A stretch of DNA of 49,298 nucleotides from IMG/VR virus record IMGVR_UViG_3300031256_000002, positions 1-49,298 of that record. One strand, given 5' to 3'. Made by a program: the position numbers and the translations under genes. Numbering within the stretch: the first letter of the stretch is position 1; the number at the start of each line of letters is the position of its first letter. This stretch comes from a virus. Of the stretch, positions 12,384 through 21,811 are shown in pieces. A model generated the notes under the pieces. The model did not search any database. It was given only the letters and a program-made list of their open reading frames with translations, and was not told where the DNA came from.

Positions 12384-14315
12384 TTGAATACTGATATTAT
12401 AAAAACCGAAGAAATCAAACAAGAACTCGCTAGTTATTTGAGTTCTGAAATTGAAACATCTTATAGTGAACTTGCAGGGATTCGAGAAAAATGGGATATC
12501 TGGCGGCGTCAACGTGAAGCCGAAGTACAATCTGCTTCAAAAAACTTCCCTTGGAAAGGAGCTAGCAATGTTACTGCTCCGTTGGCTTCTACCGCCACGA
12601 AAAAAATCTTTGCTGCAATGAAAGCAGCGTTTGAGCCTAAGAAACCGTTTTTTCATGTCGGATGGTTTGATTTAAAATCTAAACCTCAAGCTGAAGTACT
12701 GGAAAAATATTTAAACATTATTACTGAAAGTAAATTTCATATCGATTTGCGCAAAATAAATAATGAAATATTCTACGAGCTAGTAAGCCTAGGCATTCAA
12801 TTCGTTCATGTTCCATGGTTAATCGATACACATTTATATAAACGTAAAGATCCTGAATCTGGTTTAGTCGAAACCGTTGAAGTTACTCGGAAAGATTCTC
12901 CGGTTGTAATTCCTATTCCTCCGGAAGATGTTTTTTATCGTGGTTATACTACTTCAATTCAACGAACTCCCTGGATTGGCATCCGAAATCGAATCACAAA
13001 ACAAGAGCTTTTACAACGTGAGCATCTCGGTCAATATGACGATGTTCAGAATGTTTTGGATAATCCAACAAAATCTATTCCGGATAATCTGCAAAAACAA
13101 GACACTCGTGCTGGTATAACTGCTGAACTCGAAGATCATTATGAGATTTTTGAGATCTATATGTTCTGGGATGTAGACGATGATGGTGTAATGGAAGATG
13201 TAAAAATCTGGTATGAACCGAAAAGTCAAACGATTTTACGTGCTGAATATAACTCGCTTGGTATACGTCCGATAAGTTGTTTTCGATATATTCCGTATAC
13301 CAAAAAAGAAACATCCGGAATCGGTATTGGTAAAATGGTCGAAAAGATGCAAGAAACAACCGATGCGTTATTGAACATGGGGATTAACTCTACGCATATT
13401 TCGAGTTTACAACTCTTTATTACTCCTGAAGACACTGGTCTTGGACCTATCGAAGAAATTTATCCGTTGAAGCAAATTACTGTACCGAATCCCCGAGATT
13501 TTATACCGATCACTTTTCCTAACACTTTGTTACCAAACTTGCAAATGATTGGAGCAATTCAACAATGGGTTGATCGTGATACTGGTGCGACAAATGCTAT
13601 GTCAGGATCTCCGGACAACATGGCTAAAACTAGAGCCACTGCATCAGGGACTATGTTTTTAGCTCAACAAGGCGATAAGATGTTTAATGCAATCATTGAA
13701 GGAGTCGAAGAAACTTTTGCTGAAGTCGGGAGTTTTATATTTTTTCAGTTAGCTTTGAACAAAAACCGGGTTGATTTGAAACAACTTTCTGAAGAAGAAC
13801 AAAGGATTTTAAAAGAAGTCTTGGATCTTCCGGCAAACCAATTGCCGTTAAGATTTAGCTTTTCGATTACAACTTCTGAAGCTGATCAAACCGAAGAAGC
13901 AAAACGACAGAAGTTGTTAACAATGACTCAATTATACACAGTTTATGGTCAACAAACAATGCAGTTGCTAATGCAATATCTGCAAGTAATGACGCAATAT
14001 CAAAATCAAGAAGCCACACAATTGGCTCTTGGAAAGATTCACGAATATACAGCGAATTTTCTAAACGGTTCTTCTAAAATGATGACCGAAGTTTTAGAAG
14101 AATTCGGTAAACCTACTGATGGTTTTTTACCAAACATGAAAGACATCGCTGCTATGGTAGAAGCTATCAATGTTCAAAGGGAGCAAAAATATGGAGGAAT
14201 TAGACAACAGCAAAATGGAAGTTCTGTACAGCAAGTACAAGGAAATTCCCCACCAGGAGATAGCCAAGGTGCTGGAAATATGGACGGATCCGGATCTGAG
14301 ACAAGCGGTGGTTAA
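12384..14315 (+). CDS. portal protein
   Basis: 643 residues with a TTG start at 12384 behind AAGGAG. The N-terminal region (WRRQREAEVQSASKNFPWKG, then ASNVTAPLAS) and the GIGKMVEKMQETTDALLN helix followed by ATASGTMFLAQQGD are typical of podovirus and P22-type portal proteins, which form the dodecameric ring at the capsid vertex. A Gln-rich coiled region (about 530-570) resembles the barrel helix and the tail is Gly/Ser/Gln-rich and disordered. The last 125 bp are also used by the next gene in another frame. Confidence 0.85.
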   Translation: MNTDIIKTEEIKQELASYLSSEIETSYSELAGIREKWDIWRRQREAEVQSASKNFPWKGASNVTAPLASTATKKIFAAMKAAFEPKKPFFHVGWFDLKSKPQAEVLEKYLNIITESKFHIDLRKINNEIFYELVSLGIQFVHVPWLIDTHLYKRKDPESGLVETVEVTRKDSPVVIPIPPEDVFYRGYTTSIQRTPWIGIRNRITKQELLQREHLGQYDDVQNVLDNPTKSIPDNLQKQDTRAGITAELEDHYEIFEIYMFWDVDDDGVMEDVKIWYEPKSQTILRAEYNSLGIRPISCFRYIPYTKKETSGIGIGKMVEKMQETTDALLNMGINSTHISSLQLFITPEDTGLGPIEEIYPLKQITVPNPRDFIPITFPNTLLPNLQMIGAIQQWVDRDTGATNAMSGSPDNMAKTRATASGTMFLAQQGDKMFNAIIEGVEETFAEVGSFIFFQLALNKNRVDLKQLSEEEQRILKEVLDLPANQLPLRFSFSITTSEADQTEEAKRQKLLTMTQLYTVYGQQTMQLLMQYLQVMTQYQNQEATQLALGKIHEYTANFLNGSSKMMTEVLEEFGKPTDGFLPNMKDIAAMVEAINVQREQKYGGIRQQQNGSSVQQVQGNSPPGDSQGAGNMDGSGSETSGG

Positions 14316-14487
14316 TCAGATAACGGCTAAACGCGAAATGTATATTAAAAAGTTATTGACTGAAACAAACACGAACCTAATGTTGCATAATCAAGGTGCA
14401 ATTGCGGGTTTGGATAATTTGTTATTTAGTTTTAACAGAATTCACAACGAGTATAAAAGATTAACTAATATGGAGGTTAACGAATGA
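14191..14487 (+). CDS. hypothetical protein overlapping the portal gene
   Basis: 98 residues from ATG 14191, eight bases behind AAGGGAG; an ATG at 14170 lacks a site. It overlaps the 3' end of the portal frame by 125 bp and its stop overlaps the next start. Helical and charged (MEVLYSKYKEIPHQEIAKVL; DLRQAVVNQITAKREMYIK). The place between portal and scaffold suggests an assembly factor; this is inference. Confidence 0.65.
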   Translation: MEELDNSKMEVLYSKYKEIPHQEIAKVLEIWTDPDLRQAVVNQITAKREMYIKKLLTETNTNLMLHNQGAIAGLDNLLFSFNRIHNEYKRLTNMEVNE

Positions 14488-15245
14488 GTGATTTAAACAT
14501 TGCTGCTCCATCCGAAGATGAATGGAACGACAAAATAGAGTTTGTCCCGGATACTCCGGAACCAGACGACGCAGTGACAAAAGAAGATTTGCTGAAACAA
14601 GTTGAAACAGCTACAGCACAGGCTCAACTTCTACAAGAACAAAATACAACATTGCTTCAGCAAGCTGACTCAACTAAAATCATAGCTACTGGATTAAAAG
14701 ATCTTCAAGCTTCTTTAGCTAAACCGGCTCCAAAAGCTCCGGAAGAACCTGAATTTGATTCTGAAGCATTGCAGAGTGAGTTTTTTGAGAAACCGATTTC
14801 TGCGTCAACTAAACTGATAGACAAAATCGCTGGTGATAAGTTTAAAACATTGCAAACTAATATGATTGGAATTCATTTGAACTCTTCAAAAGCATCAGTT
14901 GCTAATGAAATTGCTATGACAAAATATGCTGCTGAAGTCGAAGAGTTGATTCAATCAACTCCTGCGGATGCGTTGCTGGGATTTGCTAATCCATACAAAC
15001 AAGCTTGTGATTTGGTTGCTGCAAGACATCTGGCTGAGATTTTAGAAGAAGCAAAGAAAACTTCGGAGCCAACAAAAACTACCGTCGATCCGCCGTTTAC
15101 TGAAACTAGTTCTGTAACTGCTGCGTCACCTGGAGTTAAAACAAAAAAAATACGAATGACTCCACAATTGGAAAAAGAAAGAAAACATTGCCAAAACATT
15201 GGGATTGATTTTAATGAATATTATAGGAGAAAATACAATGGCTAA
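14484..15245 (+). CDS. probable scaffolding protein
   Basis: 253 residues, ATG overlapping the previous stop, GGAGG upstream. The first 30 residues are acidic, residues 35-75 are Gln/Ala-rich coiled coil, a Pro-Ala-Lys linker follows, then a helical middle and a basic C terminus (KTKKIRMTPQLEKERKH). Acidic start, coiled middle and basic C-terminal coat-binding tail describe scaffolding proteins, and it sits between portal and capsid genes. Confidence 0.65.
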   Translation: MSDLNIAAPSEDEWNDKIEFVPDTPEPDDAVTKEDLLKQVETATAQAQLLQEQNTTLLQQADSTKIIATGLKDLQASLAKPAPKAPEEPEFDSEALQSEFFEKPISASTKLIDKIAGDKFKTLQTNMIGIHLNSSKASVANEIAMTKYAAEVEELIQSTPADALLGFANPYKQACDLVAARHLAEILEEAKKTSEPTKTTVDPPFTETSSVTAASPGVKTKKIRMTPQLEKERKHCQNIGIDFNEYYRRKYNG

Positions 15246-15861
15246 AAAAATATCTGAAACACCAGAACTGACTGATGTTAAACCCGCGAAGGTAGATAAA
15301 ACCTTTGCAGTTACTCAAACTACACCGTTATTTGAGATACTTACCGCAGACAAAGAAGGAAAACTTCTTGTGTTTGATTATGATAATTTCCGAACTCTTT
15401 CCGAAGATGTTTGGAAAGATTTGTCCGCGCAGAATGTGAAATCATACATGATCACACAAAGCGCAGTGAAAAAGTCAGGGGAGAGTTTGGATAACCCCCC
15501 GATTGAGATGTTCAAAATAGACCCTGAACGTGCAACTGCAACAGCACAAATTAAAGTTGAAGGCCGCGATCCGAAGTTTCACTATGCTTATAGACGACCA
15601 GACGAACTGGCTCAAGTTCAAGCAGAAGGTGGAGTAGTCGTTAAAGACAAAGATATCGTTGCGTTTAACAAACAAGGTTCGACTCCGATTGTCGGTTTGC
15701 TAGGTAAACCCGAGCTGGTTTTGATTAAAACACCAGTAGAGATTTACGAAAACAACCGACGCAGATGCGAAGACGAATCTCGTAGATTAGATGGGAATGT
15801 TATTCCTGATGCTGAAGAAGCAATAAAACAACAGGGTTTTCAAACAGTAGGAGGAAATTAA
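15238..15861 (+). CDS. hypothetical head-region protein
   Basis: 207 residues from ATG 15238 with GGAG upstream; the longer frame from 15199 lies inside the scaffold gene. It starts basic, then holds TPLFEILTADKEGKLLVFDY and KVEGRDPKFHYAYRRPDELA, and ends with Glu-rich helix. No family recognised. Placement between scaffold and capsid decoration suggests a minor head or assembly protein. Confidence 0.6.
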   Translation: MAKKISETPELTDVKPAKVDKTFAVTQTTPLFEILTADKEGKLLVFDYDNFRTLSEDVWKDLSAQNVKSYMITQSAVKKSGESLDNPPIEMFKIDPERATATAQIKVEGRDPKFHYAYRRPDELAQVQAEGGVVVKDKDIVAFNKQGSTPIVGLLGKPELVLIKTPVEIYENNRRRCEDESRRLDGNVIPDAEEAIKQQGFQTVGGN

Positions 15862-15864
15862 ATT

Positions 15865-16338
15865 ATGGCGAATATAAATAACCCAAATGGGTTTACATTT
15901 AATTCGATGTTGTCCGGGCAGCCGACGATAAAAACTGGAGTTCTAGCTGATAGTCAAACAATTGCTAAAGGTGATGCATTGGTTATTGCCTCTGGTCAGT
16001 TAGGAATAGGACTTTCAAACAGTCCGGCACTCTATGGTGTTGCTGCTGAAGCGAAGGTAACTGATGGTGCGGTTGCTGATATTTTGTTTTATCCGGCAAC
16101 CAAAGATACATTGTTTGAAGCGCAGTGCTCCGGTACATTCGCGGCATCAATGATTGGTGCGGATGTTGATATTGAAGGTGCAACTGGTGTAATGCAGGTT
16201 AACGAAAATGCTACAACCGAACAGGTTTTTCATATTGTTGACTACGTTCGGACAGATGAAAATGCTATAGGTGCTAATACAAGAGTGATCGGATTTTTTA
16301 CTCGGTCTCAGTATATACCTACTAGTACAGTAATATAA
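15865..16338 (+). CDS. probable capsid decoration protein
   Basis: 157 residues, AGGAGG upstream. Small, beta-rich and Ala/Gly/Thr-rich (KTGVLADSQTIAKGDALV, YGVAAEAKVTDGAVADILF), directly before the major capsid gene. These are properties of head-stabilisation or decoration proteins; the assignment rests on composition and place. Confidence 0.6.
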   Translation: MANINNPNGFTFNSMLSGQPTIKTGVLADSQTIAKGDALVIASGQLGIGLSNSPALYGVAAEAKVTDGAVADILFYPATKDTLFEAQCSGTFAASMIGADVDIEGATGVMQVNENATTEQVFHIVDYVRTDENAIGANTRVIGFFTRSQYIPTSTVI

Positions 16339-16351
16339 GGAGAAATAAACT

Positions 16352-17260
16352 ATGGCTATAGGAACAACAGCGACATTTCCAAAAGAATTGGATAAGTCGA
16401 TAGATAAGATTTTTTTTGACAACTACACGGAAGCTCCAACAGAGTATGACAAGATTGCAAAAATCGTTCCGTCATTTTCTGGGTCGTCTATAAAAGAAAG
16501 TGAGCTTTCCGGAATAGGTCCAATGAGAGACCTTACAGAAGGTGACAGGATTCAATACGAGTCTTTGGTTGAAGGGAACGAGAAAGAACGTTTTGCAACA
16601 GAATTTGGGTTGGGATTTCAAATTACTCAAGTAATGTACGAAGACGACGACCGGCATGGAAACATCAGAGTTGCTAGTAAAGAACTTTCGGCTTCTGCTG
16701 CGTATAAGCGCGAGACAAAGTTTTTTGATCTGTTTAACAACGGTTTTGCAACTCATGTTGCCTGGGACGGAAATTATATTTTTGTAGCTGCTGGCAGGAC
16801 AACACTCAAGGGCGGGTATACGAACAACAATCGGCCTGCTGTGGATGTGGCACTTTCCGAAACTGCGATTAACGCAATGATTGAGTACTTCAAAACAACT
16901 AAAGGTTCTTCAGGTAGGCCTATTGTAATCAATTTAAACATGCTGGTTGTACCAACTGAGTTAAGCTCTTTAGCTTGGCAACTACACGAAAACAAAATGT
17001 CTCCCGGAACTATGGATAACGATTTGAATACCTTGAAACGCGACGGAACTTGGTCTGTACACGAATCACGACATTTGACTTCTGCTACTGCATTTTTCGG
17101 TTTATCAGGAGATCATGATATGCGGTTTGTCTGGAAAAGAAATATCACTTTAGGAAGCTCTGATGATTTTGAAACAGGTAACAGACTTTACAAAGCAACC
17201 GGAAGATTTTCTACGTTCTGTAACAATCCGATCGGTTGCTGGGGAACAACTGGGGCATAA
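16352..17260 (+). CDS. major capsid protein
   Basis: 302 residues, AAGGAG upstream. Features include ELSGIGPMRDLTEGDRIQYE, FATEFGLGFQITQVMYEDDD and RGFSTF-like C-terminal RFSTFCNNPIGCWG. The FGLGFQIT..MYEDD pattern recalls gpT-type HK97-fold capsid proteins. Position after scaffold and decoration genes and a typical length support this. An N-terminal cleavage site is not evident. Confidence 0.75.
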   Translation: MAIGTTATFPKELDKSIDKIFFDNYTEAPTEYDKIAKIVPSFSGSSIKESELSGIGPMRDLTEGDRIQYESLVEGNEKERFATEFGLGFQITQVMYEDDDRHGNIRVASKELSASAAYKRETKFFDLFNNGFATHVAWDGNYIFVAAGRTTLKGGYTNNNRPAVDVALSETAINAMIEYFKTTKGSSGRPIVINLNMLVVPTELSSLAWQLHENKMSPGTMDNDLNTLKRDGTWSVHESRHLTSATAFFGLSGDHDMRFVWKRNITLGSSDDFETGNRLYKATGRFSTFCNNPIGCWGTTGA

Positions 17261-17271
17261 AGGAGGAAGAT

Positions 17272-18114
17272 ATGTCTGATTCTCATGCCGCCAGAAATGA
17301 CGGTGACAAGATTTATATTGGTCCTGCGGGATCATACATAGCATCCGATGGAGATGATCTGATTTTCTACGATGCTACTAATGCTGCTGAAAAGACACTT
17401 TCAGAAACACTTACTACTGCAATTGCTTCTCCGGTTGTTATTGATCTTGCTGATGATGCTGGTCCGGGGTTGTCTGTTACAAATCCAGATGTTACTGGCG
17501 ATACTAATGCTGTTGAGATTGTTCCTTCGGGTGCTGGGGCTGGTATAGCGATTACTCCACAAGAAGTCGATACACAAGGGATATTGATTACTACAATAGC
17601 ATCTTCTACTGTTTCGTTAATTGATTTGGATCTAACTACCGGGGCTGGATGGGTAGGAGCAGATGGTGAAGGAGCAATACGATTAACCTCAGATGCTACT
17701 AATGCTCATGCAAATGCAAGTTTGATAAACATCGTGAAAACCGGTGCAACTGCTGCTGCTATGGATGGTTCGTGTTTACGTATTGATGATGCTTCGACTG
17801 GTGGAGCTACTGCTGGTTATGCTGTGTCGATCAACGCTTCAGGTGCTCTTGAAGCTCTGCATGTTGATGCTGGAACTGTAGTTGTTGATGAAACCGTGCA
17901 AGCTCTTGGTGGAATAATTACAGTAAACGCAGAAACAGATGTTGCTGATCCTCCAACGCAGGCGAACATGGATACCGCGTTTGGTGCCGGTGCTGCTGCA
18001 AACGACGGAATGCTTGGAGTTATAAACGATGCTGGTGCAGGAACAAATGTTTGGCTCTGCGTCAACACAAATGGTGCTTGGTACTATGCTGCTAAGTTAA
18101 CTTTAGGAGCATAA
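17272..18114 (+). CDS. beta-rich fibre-like or head-decoration protein
   Basis: 280 residues from ATG 17272, behind AAAGGAGGAAG. Dominated by Ala, Gly, Thr, Val and Asp in short repeats (VIDLADDAGPGLSVTNPDVT, ISTGGATAGYAVSINASGA-like units), then an ending with ANDGMLGVINDAGAGTNVW. This resembles trimeric beta-helical fibres and capsid fibres. Because it follows the capsid gene rather than the tail genes, a head fibre or host-surface adhesion role is plausible. Confidence 0.55.
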   Translation: MSDSHAARNDGDKIYIGPAGSYIASDGDDLIFYDATNAAEKTLSETLTTAIASPVVIDLADDAGPGLSVTNPDVTGDTNAVEIVPSGAGAGIAITPQEVDTQGILITTIASSTVSLIDLDLTTGAGWVGADGEGAIRLTSDATNAHANASLINIVKTGATAAAMDGSCLRIDDASTGGATAGYAVSINASGALEALHVDAGTVVVDETVQALGGIITVNAETDVADPPTQANMDTAFGAGAAANDGMLGVINDAGAGTNVWLCVNTNGAWYYAAKLTLGA

Positions 18115-18138
18115 TAAGAAATTTTTAAGGAGGGTATA

Positions 18139-18384
18139 TTGAATACCACAATTGAGACACACGAGTTAGAAGATTTAAAAGTCAAGTATTCCCAGGATCG
18201 TGTAAAGATCACAACTGAACTTGATCAGTTAAACAAACAAGAAGCTGCGATAAAAGACAGACGGATTATTTTATACGCAAATTTGAATGCAACTATTGGC
18301 GGTTTGAATACAATTGAACAGTTGTTAAAGAAAGCCGGAACAGACAAAACACCGCCAAAAGCTTTTTGCGAAGGGAAAAAATAA
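18139..18384 (+). CDS. coiled-coil hypothetical protein
   Basis: 81 residues starting at TTG 18139 after AAGGAGG. The sequence is a long amphipathic helix (ELEDLKVKYSQDRVKITTEL; LDQLNKQEAAIKDRRIILY). Similar small coiled-coil proteins are frequent after capsid fibres in phage head modules. Function unknown. Confidence 0.6.
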   Translation: MNTTIETHELEDLKVKYSQDRVKITTELDQLNKQEAAIKDRRIILYANLNATIGGLNTIEQLLKKAGTDKTPPKAFCEGKK

Positions 18385-18385
18385 C

Positions 18386-18616
18386 ATGGGACGACATACG
18401 CTACAGACTGAAATTGCCGCAGACGGGACTATATTGACATCTTATGAAGCTGAATCCGGAACACGTGGTGCTCCTTCGGGACTCCGTTGGTACGTTTGTA
18501 GAATATGTCACCAGGATACTCGTGAAGATTCTGTACAACTTATTGGGGGTGCTCCATATTGCACTCTCAATGGTTGTGCGGAAGAGAAACAAGACGAAAT
18601 AGACGGGAGAAAATAA
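18386..18616 (+). CDS. small Cys-pair protein
   Basis: 76 residues, one base after the previous stop, ATG 18386 with AAGGGAAAA upstream. VCRICHQDTRED near residue 38 and YCTLNGC near residue 60 give a potential zinc site. The stop overlaps the next start. Function unknown. Confidence 0.55.
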   Translation: MGRHTLQTEIAADGTILTSYEAESGTRGAPSGLRWYVCRICHQDTREDSVQLIGGAPYCTLNGCAEEKQDEIDGRK

Positions 18617-18975
18617 TGGCAATATTAACAGAAAGAGATCTACATGATGTAGTTGAAACAGAATCCGATTCTGGCAACATCGCGTATCTTACAACAGCAG
18701 CTATAAGCCAAGCTAGTCCGAAATTCAAAAGTTTTAGATTGCATTTAAGCGAGGCTGGGGGAGCTACCAACTTAACATTAAAATTTGATTCGCACCTTGG
18801 AGCAGCGTATGATACAGTTTTAGATATTGAAGACATGACTGCTGTAACTGATTATGAATATATACCACCACAAGATGGTTTATTAAAACTTTATCCAGGG
18901 GATAAAATAAGTGTTACATGGGTAAATGGCAATCAAGCAACGTATGGTTATACTGCAACTTATATTATAGAATAA
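18616..18975 (+). CDS. hypothetical beta-rich structural protein
   Basis: 119 residues, ATG overlapping the upstream stop, GGGAG before it. Predominantly beta (FRLHLSEAGGATNLTLKFDS, DGLLKLYPGDKISVTWVNG). A jelly-roll-like fold is plausible. Lies between head and connector genes, so probably a virion component. Confidence 0.55.
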   Translation: MAILTERDLHDVVETESDSGNIAYLTTAAISQASPKFKSFRLHLSEAGGATNLTLKFDSHLGAAYDTVLDIEDMTAVTDYEYIPPQDGLLKLYPGDKISVTWVNGNQATYGYTATYIIE

Positions 18976-18987
18976 AGGAGCTATCTG

Positions 18988-19929
18988 ATGACATTATCGG
19001 AAATTAGAAACTCAATTTGGGATGCTCTTGGCAAGCCAACAGATCTTGATCCAGCTACGGACGTTCAATACATCGGTGGTCCTTTGTTGAACTTTATAGT
19101 CAACGAGGGTCAAAGACAAATTGCGTTTTGGAAAGATCCTGTAAAACAAACTATGGTGCGTATTCATAGTCTTACCGGAAGCTTGAACTATTCTTCGTCG
19201 GTTGTTGCCGGAGTCGTCGCAGCTGTCAATAACGCAGTTCCTCCGTACTCAGTAACTATAACTGGTTTAGGAATTGAAGACGACAGATACAACGATTGGC
19301 TTATAGTGATTAACAACGAAGCTAGATATGTTGTTGATTTCGTTGGTGCTACTGGGGTCTGTTATATCAATGAAGCTTTTTCTACTGCTCCTGAAGCTGA
19401 TGATATTGTTGCGTTGTATAAAAACTTTGATCTGCTTTTACCTTCAACTCATGCTTGGGTTACAGATCATATCGAGCTTCCGGTTACAACCGATATTTAT
19501 CGTGCTGATGGAAATCTTTTTGAAGTTCTTTCGGTTGTTAATTTAACTAATGGTTCTGAACTAAGTAGGTCTGATCAGATTGAAAAGTTTTCCGGGACTT
19601 TGATGAACTACGGGGATCCTGCGTCGTGGAATCTTTATGGAAACAAAATTATTTACAACCAAGCTGTAGATTCGACTATTTGGCTGAAACTTGAATATTA
19701 TCGCTATCCGATGGCTATGACTTTAGCTGACGATGTTCCTGAGATTCCGGAAGTTTATCACTATGGTATTGTGCTATGGGGTATTTGGCATGGTTTGATT
19801 AGAACTCGTGAAGCTTCTATGTCACAGTTAGCTTGGAATAATTTGGTTGCTTTTATGCGATCTACTTACGCGCAGAGTAGTATTGGTAGAAACAGAACAT
19901 CCTCACATGGAGTTATAAAATACAGTTAA
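18988..19929 (+). CDS. head-to-tail adaptor or tail-tube-like connector
   Basis: 313 residues, AAAGGAG upstream. The start MTLSEIRNSIWDALG followed by LLNFIVNEGQRQIAFW is a common opening of phage adaptor proteins that join the portal to the tail. The middle is beta-rich, the end has YHYGIVLWGIWHGLI and a final helix. Size and location between head and fibre genes agree. Not certain whether it is the adaptor ring or a nozzle component. Confidence 0.6.
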   Translation: MTLSEIRNSIWDALGKPTDLDPATDVQYIGGPLLNFIVNEGQRQIAFWKDPVKQTMVRIHSLTGSLNYSSSVVAGVVAAVNNAVPPYSVTITGLGIEDDRYNDWLIVINNEARYVVDFVGATGVCYINEAFSTAPEADDIVALYKNFDLLLPSTHAWVTDHIELPVTTDIYRADGNLFEVLSVVNLTNGSELSRSDQIEKFSGTLMNYGDPASWNLYGNKIIYNQAVDSTIWLKLEYYRYPMAMTLADDVPEIPEVYHYGIVLWGIWHGLIRTREASMSQLAWNNLVAFMRSTYAQSSIGRNRTSSHGVIKYS

Positions 19930-19944
19930 AGGAGAAACAAAACT

Positions 19945-21036
19945 ATGGGAACTTGGAATGCAGCATGGTTATTATTACCAACAGGAACATCTTCACCGGC
20001 TCTGGGAGATGATAATATTCGTGAAGTAAAAGTCGAAGTTGGCGGCAGATTGAATCAAGAGCATGTGATTTTGAACACTGCTACAACCGGAGCTTCGGTA
20101 CACAGATCCGGTTCTGCTGTAGTGTATCTACAAGACGCTGAACCAACATTGCGACCTGATGGTGTGACTGTTTTTGATGTTAACGATCATGGTCGGATTT
20201 GGATTGATTCAAATGATAGTAATCATATGTATGTTTATAATGGTACTGATGCTGAAATGCAAGAACTTACTGTTGGAAATATCGCTAACGACGGAGATCT
20301 TGATGTTACCGGAGCTTTGACTGTTGGGACAACTGTTGATATTGGTGGTGATGTTTCTATTGCTGCTGGTGCTACAATCGCAACTGGTGGTGAAACCTCT
20401 CCGGATTGTGATGATGGAGGAATAACTTTAGTAGGAGGTACAGGCGATAAAATAATGACATTTAAAGATGCAGCTCGACCGCATCCGTTCACGACATACG
20501 CAGAATCAGATACACAAGGTATATTTTACTTAGACAAAGGATTAAATTTATATGGATTTTCATCTCAATATACTGGACTTAAATTAACAGCTTATACTGC
20601 TTTGACTTACACAACTACAGTTCCAGACGCTGCTATAATGTTTAATGCTGCTAAAACAAATGGGGGAACCGGGAAGACTACTTTTGCTGCTACAGAAAAT
20701 ATACTATCATGTTCAAATAATGGTGATGTTAAATTACTGTTGAAAGGTAATGGAACTTTGTATCTTGATGCTGGAGTTTTGAGTTTTGATACTGAAAACG
20801 ACATCGAGCTTGCCAGAGCATTGCAACTGGGTATGGCAAAACAGCCAACTTTAGAACCATATCGCGAGCGGTTGGAAGAATTAAACATTATGGAAAACGG
20901 TTGTGTTTCTACTCAAGGTTTTATGGCTTTGAGTTTAGGTACGTTACATCAAATCTGGAACGGACTTAAAGCTGTGGCAAAAAGGTTAGATATTTCCGAA
21001 GTCGAACTTTTTGAATTCGCTAAAGGAGAAGTTTAA
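19945..21036 (+). CDS. tail fibre-like protein
   Basis: 363 residues, AAAGGAG upstream. N-terminal SPALGDDNIREVKVEVGGRL is a frequent anchor motif of podovirus tail fibre proteins. Repeats such as GDLDVTGALTVGTTVDIGGD mark a beta-helical or trimeric shaft. The C-terminal 80 residues switch to an alpha-helical segment (LEPYRERLEELNIMENGCVS). Likely a structural fibre or its base, perhaps receptor binding. Confidence 0.65.
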   Translation: MGTWNAAWLLLPTGTSSPALGDDNIREVKVEVGGRLNQEHVILNTATTGASVHRSGSAVVYLQDAEPTLRPDGVTVFDVNDHGRIWIDSNDSNHMYVYNGTDAEMQELTVGNIANDGDLDVTGALTVGTTVDIGGDVSIAAGATIATGGETSPDCDDGGITLVGGTGDKIMTFKDAARPHPFTTYAESDTQGIFYLDKGLNLYGFSSQYTGLKLTAYTALTYTTTVPDAAIMFNAAKTNGGTGKTTFAATENILSCSNNGDVKLLLKGNGTLYLDAGVLSFDTENDIELARALQLGMAKQPTLEPYRERLEELNIMENGCVSTQGFMALSLGTLHQIWNGLKAVAKRLDISEVELFEFAKGEV

Positions 21037-21584
21037 TGTCTGACAATGAGATTTTTACAGCTGCTGTTATTCCCGAGGAAGCTTTAGATCCGGTTTCTGT
21101 ACCGATCGGGATCTTTGAATATTCTGAAGGTTCTATTGCTGCGCCATATGTTCAAGTCAAAACTGGCCGAGATTTTGTTGTTGTTGATGATTTATATGTT
21201 GGAGGGGATTCTGAGATTACTGGTAATTTGAATATTGAGGGAACTTCGCTGTTTGGAGATAATGTTGTAATTAAATCTCCAAATTATAATTCATTAACAT
21301 TTGATAGAACAGAAAATGCAAATGTAGATACTATTTTTCATCAAGGAGTATCGTACTCTGCTCTTAATAATGATTATTGGTGGGTTGGAAGCAATACAAC
21401 AAGGTTTTTAGTTGTTACAGATGATGGAAATATTGGTATAGGAACAGAAACTCCAACTTCTTCTCTACATGTTGTTGGTCTTCCAGCATATGCAAACAAC
21501 GCCGCAGCAATAGCTGGAGGGTTAACAGTTGGGGCATTCTATAGAACTGGTGGAAATCCTGATTCAGTATGTGTAGTGCATTAA
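21036..21584 (+). CDS. tail fibre-like protein, second
   Basis: 182 residues, ATG overlapping the previous stop by one base. Shaft-like repeat YVGGDSEITGNLNIEGTSLF, then GNIGIGTETPTSSLHVVG, a motif common in trimeric phage fibres, and an end with LTVGAFYRTGGNPDSVCVVH. Probably a second fibre subunit or tip. Confidence 0.65.
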   Translation: MSDNEIFTAAVIPEEALDPVSVPIGIFEYSEGSIAAPYVQVKTGRDFVVVDDLYVGGDSEITGNLNIEGTSLFGDNVVIKSPNYNSLTFDRTENANVDTIFHQGVSYSALNNDYWWVGSNTTRFLVVTDDGNIGIGTETPTSSLHVVGLPAYANNAAAIAGGLTVGAFYRTGGNPDSVCVVH

Positions 21585-21599
21585 AAGGAGGAACTAAAA

Positions 21600-21800
21600 A
21601 TGCAAGGTGTTGAATGGTCAAAAGAAGAGAAAGATAGAGTATTAACAAGCTTAGATTTAATAAGCGAAATGCGAACAGCAATTGCGTTAATACAACAGTA
21701 CATAAAATCCCGAACAGGTCTAACTAGATTTATTGTTCCTACTCTAATTTCTGTTGTATCGCTTGCTTGTTGTATTTATGTCACATTTGTAAAGCCATAA
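21600..21800 (+). CDS. small membrane protein of the lysis cluster
   Basis: 66 residues, AGGAGG upstream. A charged helical N terminus (KEEKDRVLTSLDLISEMRTA) and one C-terminal membrane segment at about 42-62 (FIVPTLISVVSLACCIYVTF). It lies just before the peptidase. Plausible roles are holin, pinholin or spanin-like helper; topology alone cannot decide. Confidence 0.55.
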   Translation: MQGVEWSKEEKDRVLTSLDLISEMRTAIALIQQYIKSRTGLTRFIVPTLISVVSLACCIYVTFVKP

Positions 21801-21811
21801 AGGAGGTTTTG

